Assembly (NCBI GenBank): GCA_963920705.1
Contig: OY987227.1
Span: 14,053,602-14,117,601 of the forward strand
DNA length: 64,000 nucleotides
Source of the DNA: Odiellus spinosus
Lineage: Eukaryota > Arthropoda > Arachnida > Opiliones > Phalangiidae
Direction of reading: 5' to 3'
Shown: positions 1 to 11,600 of the stretch, in pieces
Position numbering within the stretch: position 1 is the stretch's first letter
Layout: every line of letters begins with the position of its first letter
The notes under the pieces: model-generated
Seen by the model: only the letters and a program-made list of their open reading frames with translations
What the model was told of the DNA's origin: nothing
Database searches by the model: none
Program-made: the position numbers and the translations under genes

Positions 1-333
1 ACTTTCTAATGGTGTAATCGGTTTATGCCTGGGAGGTCTCGGAGAAAAGTTACGGCCATTTGAATTTCAATATAAGGGCTCATTTTTGGACTTTTGCTTG
101 ATTTCTATCGAGTGGCGAAACATAATTTTATGATATTAAAATAATGTACGGAATGTCTTTCTAACGATGCAATAGATTTATGTCTAGTAGGTCGCTGAGA
201 AAAGTTACGGCTATTTTCATTTTAGGCTTAAATTGCTGAATTTCAACTTTGTTAATTAATTGTAAATTAAAGAGAAATTTAATTTGGCCAGTTTAAAAAT
301 AACACGCGTTACTCGTCTTCATTATCGCTTTAA
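1..333. repeat. Right part of a T2/Kolobok-like MITE with internal direct repeats
   Basis: The stretch ends in CTCGTCTTCATTATCGCTTTAA, one base off the reverse complement of the TTAAAGGGATAATGAAGACG end also seen at about 28.5 kb and 34.16 kb, followed by unrelated sequence. Inside are two diverged direct copies of about 60 bp (1-62 and 154-217), both containing GAGAAAAGTTACGGC. The left end of the element lies outside the window. No coding capacity is seen. The superfamily is inferred from the TTAA target and the AAGGG start. Confidence 0.5.
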
Positions 334-3300
334 GCCCCTGACAATGTGAGATATAAAAATATGAAAAATATAAGTGTCACCTTATGTTATTTTCCCAAAG
401 ATCCTAGTACAGTCAAAGAATGGGAGCCGATATTATTCTACAAAACCTTTTTTTTTTATAAATCAATACTTCTATCCGTTCTAGGTTTTGGCGCGGAAAC
501 AAGGTTAAAAACAATTTCGGGCAAAACCAGGGACTAACGGAAGTTTGGATTTTGTGTTGGCCACCATGCAGGGACTGGGAAAAATGGCCAACAGGAAATG
601 GTTTATCTAATACACAACGTCGATGGGAAATGCGCCCTATGACAAAGACCCGATATGGTACTACATACATTTGAGGAACTTGAGGACTAATTATTATGCT
701 CAAAATTTATGTCTTACGTTATTTCCAAGGGCGTATTTCGCGTCAACGTTTAGTGTTGTAAAAATACCACGTGTGTAAAGTGGATGTTCACGCGGCATTC
801 CACCAAATCGGTGAATCACGCTGTAGCTTTGACTTTACTAAAGCAGTTACGTAACCGAGTACGTATTTAATATTACCAAAGGCTGTAATCAGTTACGTAA
901 TAGCGTAATTGAAGTTATTAAAGATTTTAGAGGAGTGGTTCAGGGCTGTCGATTGGTGGGGTTGAGAATACATTTTATCAACTTGAAATAATAATTTTTC
1001 CAACTGAGTTTGTTTAAAATTGGTTGGGGAGTTCCCCCGTGTCTTCGCCCCTGAAGTGGTTAACCCCTCGGCATTCCAGGGTGTTGAAATTAATTGGTGG
1101 TTGAAAAAATATTCCGAATTAATTTCAAAGCATTTCACCCTCCCTTTAATTTAAAATCGAGGAAATTTGTATAAATTAAGATATTTTTGCCAATAACGAA
1201 TTAACTTGGAGAGAAAATGGGGTATCAGTATTTACAGGGTGCTCGTTTACCGAAAAAAAGGTGGGTTATAATACAAGAAATGGAAAATCACGTGATCTAC
1301 GTATAAGTGGTCAAACCGGGCTGAAACTTTAGTACCCTTTTTTTGACAGAGCCAGCCAAATATATCGATAAAATATTACCATGTACATGTTTACACTGTA
1401 GTCGTTATATCCACTATATATTATATAACGTAATATACTAACTCAGAGAATTCAGTACGTTTAAAGCTTCCAACTTTACGATTTGATTCCTTATAGAAGG
1501 AAGTAATAGGTTTGCGCGCATTGACATCTTTAAATGGGATGATTTCAAGGATTCACTTCGATCTATGATGCTCTACATTTATATTTTCATTCGGAGTTTT
1601 CTAAGTTATCACAGCGCGCAATATTGTTATTCTAAGTTTAGCTACGGTGAAAATTGAGACTGGTCTTCGAATTAACGGGGACTATGGGTTATCCATCTGG
1701 CTAATTGGATTAACGAGTGATTATGGATTCTAGAAGAATACATTTTCCCCAATGCGCACCCAAACAATAGTCGATGTTAGTGCAGAATTGATAATGTAGC
1801 GACATTATAGGCTATGTCATCTCGAATTGGCAGCGAGGAAAAAGCTACTATCTAAATAAATAAATGGGAGACCTAAAAAGGTAGCTTAACTTGGTACGCG
1901 CTGAAAATTCAAAGTGGAATTTACATAAACTAGCATTTGGAAGAAACCCGAGTTTATTAGTGGTCTTAAAGGGATACAAAAACGCCCCAAATATTTTATA
2001 TTTTGAGGGTTGCACCTAGAGTCTCTATCAAATCCCTTTGAAATTTTTCTAAAAATCATTTTTTGAAAGAAAGATATGAATTCTTTTTTTAACTTTTATC
2101 TTTATTTTGGAAATTTGAGATTAATTTCGTGGCATTAAAAGCTTCAAATATATGTAAAAATATCTCTCGAACTACGATATGCTTCTCTATATTCATATCT
2201 TCCACAAGAAATGTGATTTTTACAAAATTTACAAGTATTTGATAGTTTCTAAGATCAACGCTCAAAATAGAAAATATAATATAACTATTTTAAATTGAAA
2301 AATATTGCCAAATTCATGGAAATTCTGTCGAAGTCAATGTCTACAAATAGGTAAAACGAAGAGGATTTGATATACGCTAAGCAAGTTTGTGGAGCCAATT
2401 AAGGCTAATGGTCAAACTTTTCGTTAATTTTATCAACCAAAGGTAATTTTGACAAGTTTATGGTTGAAAAACATTGATTTTTCCAGGTTTTACCGGTGAA
2501 TTTTCCCTGATATTTCTAGGTGCACAGAAAGTTTTGAAAAGGCTACCTTAGTGTCATTAAAGTTTATAATCAAGTACTCGTACTTCCATAAATTTCCCTG
2601 ATTTATAACAAATCGTTTGAGAGTTCCCTGTTTTTTAAGACGTTAACATTTCCCTGATTTTCCAAGGTTTATAGGCTTTTATGAGCAGTGTTATTGACTC
2701 GTTATTGACCCAGCTGGTGTCCATAAAATTAATTTGAGTGAGTATGTAATTTTATTGCATAAACTTTAGTAATCGAATATTTTAATCCGTAAACTTTGGT
2801 ACTGAAATATTTTTGTCTCTAAACTTCGATCCTAAAATACTAGTTTCTTGTAAACGCCCACTGACACAGTTACCATGATGGTCAAAAAATCCCCAAAAAG
2901 CAAACTTCCTCCAAGTTATCCAATGAAAGTTTAAAGGTAATTAACTACACTAATATAGGCCTATATTGCCACTAATTTATATCGTCTTAATTAAGTAGGA
3001 AATAATAAATTCGTTCGCGCGTAAACTCATCAGAGTCTTCCCAAAACAAGTTTTATCTCGATTTTCATAACGAGAGTTCGCGGTGCGAATGAAATGATTC
3101 GATTAAATTAAAATCAACTTAATAATTAATTCGCGTTTCAAAAATATATAATCTAAATGCGAACTCGGCCATCTTCCTAACAGGGAAGTTTAAAAAACTG
3201 GTTCTTTTTGTTTTTAAGGAGGAGTCGAGCCGCGATTCCTCCGACGAGGCTTAACGGTCCGTAGTCCAAAACGTTTTTTAAACGAAAGAAATTAACTTAC
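334..3300. other. Gene-free stretch, probably intron 1 of the minus-strand gene
   Basis: No exon could be supported on either strand; short open frames here have no recognisable domain. It contains a repeat fragment at about 1054-1075 (GGTTAACCCCTCGGCATT) that recurs at about 60152, and at about 2450-2680 a fragment of the 'gggttcg/ccctg' repeat family also seen near 18.75, 42.57 and 48.0 kb. Because the coding exon at 3301-3421 reads leftward and ends in a splice donor at 3300, at least part of this stretch should be intron. Confidence 0.4.
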
Positions 3301-3421
3301 CGTTACATAATTCGTGCGTTATTGTCAAATCGTCCTTTTCGTCGGCGAATCCTTCGGCCCTGACGCTTAAGGTCATACAGTTCATCAAAGATTGTCCGCT
3401 AGGCCCAGCGTTCAAATCCAT
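3301..3421 (-). CDS. First coding exon of an unidentified minus-strand gene (partial)
   Basis: On the minus strand an ATG at 3421-3419 in strong context (GGCGGGATGG) opens 40 codons plus one base, ending at 3301 directly before a consensus donor (GTAAGTT, rc of AACTTAC at 3294-3300). The peptide begins MDLNAGPSGQSLMNCMTLSV, continues into an acidic stretch (GFADEKDD) and ends THELCN with a phase-1 junction. An in-frame TGA lies about 80 bases upstream with no ATG between, so this start is favoured. The exon is GC-richer than its surroundings and has coding-like codon use. I do not recognise the protein and see no known domain; the remaining exons must lie to the left, probably outside the window. 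Similarity of this peptide to arthropod proteins would settle whether it is real. Confidence 0.6.
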
Positions 3422-3770
3422 CCCGCCTTGTGGCCGCTGCTTCGAAGTTAAGCTGGCGCTCCGTTTAGTTTTCCAAACAGGAGCCAGTTCTTCCGTTCAC
3501 CTTTTAGAAAAAAATTTGGCGTTAACCGACTGTCCGAATAAAACTTAAAATCGTAAGGGTCGCGAATTACGTTAAAAATAAAACTATTCGGAGCGTTTTT
3601 AGTTTGTGACAGACGGTCTGTCAACGCTAAGGCACACTGGGGCTACGGCTTTCTACAGATACGAGCGGAGGTTGGAGCGTCGACGCTAGCCGAGTTCCGG
3701 GCGGTTCTCGCCAAGAGACTGAAAGTTGCAACAAGACGGTTGACTAGCCTCTATAATAGCTAGTTTTACC
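3422..3770 (-). promoter_or_regulatory. Candidate 5' leader/promoter of the minus-strand gene
   Basis: The 350 bases upstream of the minus-strand ATG are CpG-rich for this region (for example around 3655-3715). They carry a perfect 8+1+8 inverted repeat TGACAGACGGTCTGTCA at 3607-3623, which contains two opposed TGACAG sites, the core bound by Meis/Hth and TGIF homeodomain proteins. No TATA box is obvious. Position and composition suggest leader plus core promoter; no start site can be fixed. Confidence 0.35.
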
Positions 3771-5867
3771 CACATAGCTTAAGAACTTAACAAAATCTAC
3801 GCCGAAATTGGGGGGAAACTAATATCGAGTGTAAATTTTATTGGTTTGTCGTTCATGGGTATCGAAATTTTATACGAGCTGATAAACGAGTGACTTTAGA
3901 ACTCAATATATTTTCCAAATTAGGCTTAATTCGATCGCTAAATTTTCCAAAGGCTACTATGCTATATAGTTTATTACAACCTCTGCGGAAAAATCACGGT
4001 CCATGGGTAGCAAAATCTCGTAAACTTTGGTCAAAAATACAAAAATCTCTAAAATAAAATTGTAGTCCCAAAATCTCGCCCAAAAGTAGCTTTGAAATCT
4101 CAAAATGTCTCCAAAAGATTAAAATCCAGTACACAAAAATTATCTATTTCTGCAAAAATGGCCAATGGCCGACCTTTCGATAGCGGTGATTTCAAGCTAG
4201 CGACATCTTATTAACTATTGATAATATTAATCATACTTAACCCTAGCCAGAAATTTGGAGCAAAACTTCTTACCGTAAAGGTGTATACCGCCGAAAGGGG
4301 GAAATGCTCAATCCACGTGATGAAATTGGCTCAAATATCACGGACGCGTTTAATCGCTGTCAGTGATGATGAGTGATCGATCGATTCACTCGAGTCTTTA
4401 AATTTTAGTTCAAGTTCGTAAAGTAACAACGCAAAATTTTACCGAGAGCTTGGGTTGACTAACAAACCACTAGGAACAAACATCTAAGCGAAGTGATTGA
4501 GATATCATCGACTTGGATAATTTGGATTGTGGGAGGGTTAAGACCCAAGACCTTTAACATTGGGAAGAAGGGGGGAGGGGGACAAAAACACTTGAGATTC
4601 CGTTTGGACACCTGGCATAGAGATGAGCAAAAGTTTGCCCTTTCACTTTCAAGATTCCTTTCTTAGTATCTTTATCACCGTTCCCTCCCCCTTTGACTTG
4701 AACAGAAGGAAATAAACACCCTAATAAAGAATTAGGCTTAGTTTAGGGTATTCTTTTCCAGAATGTCAATTCAGGCTGACTTCAGGCGTAATCTCATTTT
4801 TATCAGATTCGAGTTATGGTCACATGACACCACTAACAAACTCTACGTGACTTACTTTTCTCTTTCTCTTTTGAGACTACGTATCACGTGGAGATGTATT
4901 TAGTTTTCAGTAAAAGCAAACGCACGCCTCTTTATCAATCTTTAGCTCTATTTTCTTGGTAAATAGCCTTAAAAATACTGACATCTTAAACAGTAACGAC
5001 TAATTATTCTTATAGATGTACCAAATTTTCAATCAAGCACTAAGCCTACATTACTACAACAACCTCTAAATAATATTTTCGCGCCAAAATTAATATTTAG
5101 GCGGTTAACTCAAAACCATCGTAACGATAAAACCGAGGGCGAAAAACAAACGCATGCGCTCTTCGCTTTCCAACACCTGCTGCCTGCCTTGGGTAGAAAA
5201 TTATTATTACGATGCTTTTTGGCTGTGTTTAAATATCGTCCTTGAGACGGGCGAGTTACCCCCGCCTCTGCCTTTATTCGCCGCCTTAGAGTGACCCGTC
5301 TTAGACCCCGGCCGGTCGGAATATACGCGTAAAACGTAATTAAGTCAACACGCTAATCACGAAGATGAAAAATACTAAATAGGCTTACCCCTGGATATTT
5401 AAAGTACTAGGACAATAATTATCCAAGCAGAAAATTGAAATGAAAATCAGTCGAAAAACACGAGACTTTTTTACTAAATAAAATTCGCCCTTGAACTCTT
5501 AAGCCTAAAATTTACTGCGATCTAAAAGTCATCTAGAATATACAGATAATATTAAAAAAAAATTCAATTACCCTAGAACGCCCAACTAAACAATTTTTAT
5601 TTAACAACCTTCAGATAGGGTACGAGTAAACAAATTGAAAAAAATATATTTTTACTTTTATTTGAAAAAAATTGAACGCGCCACTGCCATCTATATTATG
5701 AATTAGTAACTAGACTATAGTTTCAATAAAACAATGTAGATGACGCGAGCCCCGCATTTTTTCAATAAACATATTTTAAAACAAGATGCTACGTGCAATA
5801 TTAATGGTAAACCCCTCCTAACCAAAGCTATGCCTTAGATACAAGAATTAACAAAGTAGATATTAGC
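3771..5867. other. Gene-free stretch with one GC-richer block
   Basis: No exon is supported. A GC-richer block at about 5145-5345 contains GCATGCGC (5152-5159), the half of an NRF1-type site, and an E2F-like TTTCGCGCC sits at about 5080. A minus-strand GTAAGA donor-like site at about 4270 could end a non-coding upstream exon of the gene at 3301-3421, but there is no independent support for this. Confidence 0.3.
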
Positions 5868-6858
5868 AAAAGTCTGATAAGACTTCATACAAAAAGTCCT
5901 TAACTGGCGCCCGGTTCTTGCTTTGGCTATAGAAAACATGTAATTTACAGTGCAGACGACGCTAGTCTACAGCACCCAATGAGAACGAGATAGCTAAATT
6001 CAAAACTAGCCAATAGCTAGGCGAGTTATACGGAAGTCCTGAAAATAGTACGAAGGGAGGTTTCTTTATTTATTTATTAGGGGGGACAACGTACAAGGGG
6101 CCTTGAAGGCCCTTAGTGCACGGGAAGGGCAGGATAGTAAAACATTGACAAGTTTCGGGGAATGGAGGTTTCTTAAATGTAAACAAACGTTTAAAAAGGA
6201 TTAATTGCGATTTAAAAGTTTAAATAGTACGAAGTGAGGTTTCTTAAATTTAAACAAACGATTAAAACTCGGGCGTTACGTCTTTAAACGATTTTTTAAA
6301 TCAAGATGTTTCCTTAAACATTTCTTAGCATCAGGAAAATAATTGATATTTCAAAGTTTTTATTCAAACCCAATTCAATAGTTCAAAAAACTTATTACAT
6401 TTCATTTAAAATTAGTTTAAAAGTAAAATAGGTTTTGGGAGTCATAGTGGTGAGAATACCAAAACAATGCAGCAGACGAACATAGTGAAACAACCAACAG
6501 CGATTCATGTGGTTAAATCAGGCCAATAATGGTTTAATAATTAATATTGCTAATTAATTCTTGACTTAAAAACTTTCTATCGGAAAAATTGCTTTGAATT
6601 TCATTTCTTATTTGTTACCATGACTTTAAAAGTGGTAAAAGATGTCTTATATGTAAAAACCGGGGGAACTACTTTTTGCAACGCGTAGCCACTAATTTCA
6701 TTAGATGTTTGGTGAAGTGGCGCAAAAGTCACGTGATTTTAGGTGCCGCTTTACAGAGATATCTGCCTACGCGTAGAAAGGGGAAAGCACTGAAAACAAC
6801 ACGTTTCAGGCCCCTGCGCCAGTTAAGGACTTTTTGTATGAAGTCTTATCAGACTTTT
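5868..6858. mobile_element. Fold-back element with 43-bp inverted repeats
   Basis: The left arm at 5868-5910 and the right arm at 6816-6858 are near-perfect reverse complements over 43 bases; each holds a small hairpin of its own (AAGTCT..AGACTT). They enclose about 905 bases with no recognisable transposase. This is either one non-autonomous DNA transposon or two head-to-head fragments of one family. An open frame across the right arm (6676-6978) is a by-product of the repeat. A retrotransposon fragment is inserted inside at 6067-6163. Confidence 0.5.
6056..6174 (-). mobile_element. 5'-truncated non-LTR retrotransposon/SINE tail with target-site duplication
   Basis: An insert of about 97 bases (6067-6163) is bounded by an 11-bp direct repeat GGAGGTTTCTT at 6056-6066 and 6164-6174. 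Read on the minus strand it ends in a (TAAA)n-type tail (rc of TTTATTTATTTATTA), preceded by a small hairpin of GGGCCTTCAAGGCCCC. This hairpin-plus-tail layout and the target-site duplication are the marks of a non-LTR retrotransposon or SINE 3' end. The insertion went into a locally repeated sequence, because the flank reappears at about 6223-6270. Confidence 0.6.
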
Positions 6859-7031
6859 GATATTAGGAAGAGTCGTTGTAATGTAAAGAAAACACCAGAA
6901 GTATTTTTCCTTCGCCCCCTTAATCGTTTCATTACACTTTCAACGACGTATAGTGAATTTGAATACAAAAAAAGTTAATTGCAAAATATAATATAAAAAT
7001 TTGAAATATTCTAGCCAGCACCCACTCGTTT
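6175..7031. other. Gene-free interior and right flank of the fold-back element
   Basis: It carries a second copy (about 6223-6270) of the sequence that flanks the retrotransposon insertion, then unremarkable AT-rich sequence. No gene is seen. Confidence 0.3.
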
Positions 7032-8402
7032 TTAAAGGGAGAATGCAGCCGGACAATTAAGTTTCTAATGATGGAATTACTAAGTACTAAAATAATAGTT
7101 TTTTGGACCCAATATCTCTACTGTTCATCCCATATTTAACAATTATAACATCACAACATGGTTTCAAAGTTCCTAGTTTGAATTTCTATCGATTCCTTAA
7201 CGTTTAAATAAGCCTAATCAAATAGTAAAATAATTACGATTAAATATTTAGCTCGAAATAAATTTTGAAATTACTCGTAAAGTGGCCTTAACGAGGATCT
7301 ACGGAAGGTTTTAAATCGTCAAAGAGTCTCCAACCAATGAGCATTGAACGAGGCAATTTAGCCTAGTTTAAACGTAAAGACTCAATAACGACGAAATATC
7401 AATCTGCCCCGCTAAGCCTACTTTCTCAGAAATTTAAAAATTAATTTCTAGCTTAATATTTACATGGAGGAAAGTATAGAAAGCCAAATTCGCCTTTAAG
7501 CTCTTTCCAGCCAAGCTAGACTGAGACCGTTAAAATATTTAAAAGCATTTGTTGCTCAGGTATATTTAAACGATAAGTAAAGGAGAATTTGAAACTGTTT
7601 TGAAAAGGTGAAAATGGAAATTTTGGGGTAAAACGTAGAGATTACGAGGGGTCAGATACTCTTGAATTCGCTGTACACCTGAGTTCACTGAGTTCAGCTT
7701 TGACAGTGCATTGAGTTCGAACTCTTATGAACTCAGAGTTCAGCTTCGATAGAGCAAAGATTTTGTACAAAAACTACAAATGAGTTCGTGAGTGTCTGAC
7801 CCCTCGAGAGATTATTTGTCAAAAATTGTTATTACATTCTCCCTTTAAAAATGATCTAGCAAAGCGGTGCGTTTTACGCTTTGAATTTTAATTATAGTAT
7901 AGAGAAAAGAGATTTTGTCGGTCTCAGAAATGAACCCTTTATAGTTTAAACCAACCTAAAACCTTGAAAGTAAAACTAGCGAGTTGGAAATTATTAATTA
8001 AAGCTAAGTTGTAACAACACCCAGATATAAACATTAAAATCGTTACGCGATGGAAGGATGTTATTTCAAAGTATAGTTGGCGGGCGTGACTTGGGTATAA
8101 ATATAACCACATATCATTCTGTGGTTTTATAACAAGCAGCGTGTAGTTTTGCTTTTTATTACCCTTATTTCGAGCCTTATGGTTAGAAATCACAATACCC
8201 ATAAGTTTTATCGAATTTTACAGAGTTTGAGAAATCGAACCATATTCGCGTACGTGTGTACTTGTAAAGTTATAGTTACCAGATGAGTCATATCAAAGCT
8301 AAACCAACACAATACGCATTTTTTACAGGTGATTTAAGTCTATTTAAACGATAAGGAATCGATAAAAAAACCAATTGTTGTTAGGTTGTATTCTCCCTTT
8401 AA
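7032..8402. mobile_element. Nested T2/Kolobok-like MITEs (TTAA target)
   Basis: A left end TTAAAGGGAGAATGCAGCC starts at 7032. Matching right ends occur at 7845-7848 and 8399-8402 (both reading ATTCTCCCTTTAA or close). The 7032 and 8402 ends also share subterminal sequence (GAATRCARCC, then TCGATTCCTTAWCGTTTAAA about 150 bases in on the left), so an outer element of about 1.37 kb with other elements inside is the simplest reading; an 817-bp element ending at 7848 is the alternative. The terminal TTAA-AGGGA matches the TTAAAGGRR hallmark of the T2/Kolobok superfamily, from memory. No transposase is encoded. Confidence 0.6.
7645..7806. mobile_element. Small MITE nested in the T2-like element
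   Basis: The left end CGAGGGGTCAGATACTC and the right end GTGTCTGACCCCTCG are inverted repeats of about 17 bases around a 160-bp core that repeats GAGTTCA several times. A related left end (GAGGGGGCAGACACTC) is present alone at 12846-12862 and a fragment (GACCCCTCG) at about 62130. No coding capacity. The superfamily is not known to me. Confidence 0.55.
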
Positions 8403-9622
8403 TGAAAACCTCATCATTTCGGGGGCTATTGGTTTAAGAAAATATCGACGTTGAGACATACCCATTTAGTAAATAATAGATAATATAGCTTAGCATATAC
8501 AATGAAAAAAATATGTATATTTACACACCACACAAGATATCAAATAGATCTATAACAAGCCTTTGGTAACTGACTTATCTTTCAAGTTGAAAAAATACAA
8601 GATTGATAAGGACGAGGTCATTTTAATGACCAATCCAAAGTTTCGAATCTTCATTTTTAGTATAAAAGTTAAATCTTGATAATTTCTTTGTATAGTGTAA
8701 GTTTTATTATAGTTTGCAAGGACTATTTTCTTCACTATGAGACTTAATATTGTTTATCAACTTGGGTCAGCTTTAATAAATTATGCGAACTTCTCTTGTG
8801 AAGTTGTGTTGAAAAATAGTTAAGCTTGCGAGCGAATACGATGGGCGTTGACTGTAAAGTTAAGGCACGATCAAAATCCGAATTAAGCGACTTTATTGGG
8901 GAAGCTGGGAAGTAACGTAGAAAATAGGCTTCAACGTCATTCTACATAGTACCATGAACATATTTACTAACATTCCACATTGAATTGGTAGATCGTACAA
9001 AGTTACACCATACTTTATCTCAAAGATTTTTCTTTCTTAAAGATAAAAGGAGCTTATACCTTTAGGTGTGCTGCCAAATGAAGATGGAATAGACGATGTA
9101 ATCTATAAGTAAACTTGCAGAAGCGTTACTTCCGATAGAAACTGACTGAAATTAACGACCTGGCAGACCAATGAGATCATTTTATTTTATTTTTAAATCG
9201 CGTATCGTTCGTGACTCGTAACATCCTGTTTAATCACGATTATCTATAGTTATAAATATAGTTAGAACAACTATATGATGTAAGTTAACGATATCTGCCC
9301 CTCGCTAAGCCTAATTCCTTTTCGTATAAATCTAAATTACTGGACAGTAAGAATAACCAAAATATATCTAAAAGATGACCCAAAGTGCAAGGACGAAATA
9401 CGGCCTTGGTATAAACTATAGTTAACGATGATGATATACTTTTAAAGCTCGTTACACACCACGCAGAAAGATAGTTTAACTTTAAACATTTCCAAAAACA
9501 TGTAAAAATATTAGTTTAAACCATTTTCTATGGGCCATAGAATTTCGATCCTGCATATTCCTCTCTATTTGAAGGTGGTTTCACATAGTGCAGCTATGTT
9601 TTCTAGAAATACTATATGCTAG
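8403..9622. other. Gene-free AT-rich stretch
   Basis: No exon or repeat end could be supported except a GCTAAGCCTA decamer at about 9304, a subterminal motif of the MITE families in this window. Confidence 0.3.
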
Positions 9623-9875
9623 GAGTAGGCTTAACACGGATTCATTGAGAGTTTGATATATCACCGGCCATATAGCAAAAGCTGCAGCTCCTATTAAGCC
9701 AGTTTGAAAGTTTTACTGTCCAATAAAACGCACGACTCACACGTGATTGGTCAAAGACTTTTTAACAACGATATTTGAAACGGTACTTGGATCACCGAGG
9801 GGTTGATAACTCAAAAGGCTATAGTCAAGTAGTTGGTGTACAGATTTTTATTTAACAAAAGTGGCTAAGCCTACT
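9623..9875. mobile_element. MITE with AGTAGGCTTA ends
   Basis: The left end GAGTAGGCTTAAC and the right end GGCTAAGCCTACTTTCT are inverted. The left end continues GGATTCATTGAGAGTTTG, nearly the same as the arm of the fold-back at 43425-43581. The interior carries TTGGTGTACAGATTTT (9833-9848), which recurs at 60124-60139. It is non-coding and about 250 bp long. Confidence 0.45.
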
Positions 9876-11600
9876 TTCTTAGTACATTGAGAAGATTACG
9901 AAAATTTTAAAATTGTAAATATTGCGCGACGGTCTTAACTTTATAACCCTTTTACTGCCTGTTTGATAGAATAAATTACAATATTACTGGAAACATGTGT
10001 ATAGTTTTATCCGAAGGGTCATCTAACCCTTTATGGGAGATTTATATTTTCGAAATACGCGGTTTCTACCTTAAACCCCTTCCATTATGTACTAGCTAGG
10101 ATCTAGATGATTTTATAACGACGATTTGCACGATACATTATGAAGGAGAAAGTCAAGGCTAGCCGCGCGTGCACGCCTGATTACGACCAAACCAAATGCA
10201 CGCTATAATCAAAACTCTCGCTGTCTCGAAAATCAAACCACATAGAAAAGAAATTCTGAAATTCAGTTCATATATATTTTGGAAATCATATCAGTGTGGA
10301 AAAGATCAAACATTTAAGGGAAGTTGAGCTTTCAGACTCGAGATATTCCCGGGGAATGGTTACTTCATTGAAATTGATTTTAATTGGCTGGTTATATCAC
10401 GTGACTTTATAATAAGGGGTTTGCTCTGCTAAATTTGATTTATTTTTATCAATTGATTTGGTTCTAAATTGGGCCAAATCGAAACGAATAATAGGAAAAT
10501 ATCATAGAAACTTTTTTTTTTTGTCCAAAGAATTAATACATTTTTCGTTGTTTACTTCAGTTTCGGTCAATTTAGGAGTATAAGTTATTGATTTTTTTTT
10601 ATCTATTCTACCCTTTAAAATATCTCCTTATAACTTTACACGTAATACTACACTCGCAGGCACGCGATAGTCCTATTAACATCGTGAAAAGGAATAAAAA
10701 CACAATTGCAATTTATTTTAATGAGTTATATATCAACAAAACTTATAGTTTTAACAAAATAATTTAATCTAATTTTAAAGGGAAAGACCACCCAAGAAAT
10801 ATTTTATAGTATAATATAATAGCGGATATAAAACATAAGATTTTTCATGGCCAAGATTAAGTAGAGTTGGGGTCCGGGGTAATTTGCTGGATTTGGTTTA
10901 AAGTCTCTGTAAAGCATATATTTGTGAACGCTATACTAAAAATAATGGCATTCTTAGAAAGTCAAAACTCCAGGACCTAAGAAGAGTCTTTGGAATTTAT
11001 TTCTGACATTTGGCAATATATAAAAATAAAACTATAGCTAAATATTTAGGGATTTTCCATCATTCTTAACTCTCCAAAGATTTAAAAGGGTTAGATACCA
11101 ATCAAGATATTATTTATCAGGATTATCTTCAAATTATTTTTTTAAAGAAGATATCTCTTTCGTCTTGAAATTCCAATCTAACAGAAAAATACCGGTACCT
11201 CTCCTTGCAACATACCCCTAAGACCTCTTAAGAATAGCCCACATTCACCTAAACCTAAAATAAACCCGTCAATATCGGCCATCACCAAACTTTCACCCGT
11301 CAGAAACAAACTAAGCAATTTTAATGAAAAGCTCATAGGAGTTAGTTACTAACTTTGACTGCATAATAATTTATCAAATATAACAGACTTGTTAAAGGCT
11401 AACAAGAACTGGCAATCGCTTTCCATGGAAAAGGTTAATATAATGGAGAGACAGCGTGCCTTCCGGCATATTCAATTATTAAGAATATCTAACGTCGTAT
11501 AGGGCAAGTTTTGTAAAATATTATATTGACGAGGTGAAAATCTGATACTGTTGATCAGGCTTAGAAATAATTAATGTATTAAACTAGAAGAATAACACGA
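9876..11600. other. Gene-free AT-rich stretch
   Basis: Nothing coding is seen on either strand. It has long AT runs and no clear repeat ends. Confidence 0.3.

Noticed and set aside
893-1138. 81-codon minus-strand open frame
   Set aside because: It contains the GGTTAACCCCTCGGCATT repeat that recurs at 60.1 kb, so it is repeat-derived.
3395-3430. GTTCAAATCC resembling a tRNA T-loop
   Set aside because: No matching T-stem, anticodon or acceptor stem around it; it overlaps the minus-strand coding exon.
6676-6978. 100-codon open frame
   Set aside because: It runs through the right arm of the inverted repeat at 6816-6858 and carries no recognisable domain.
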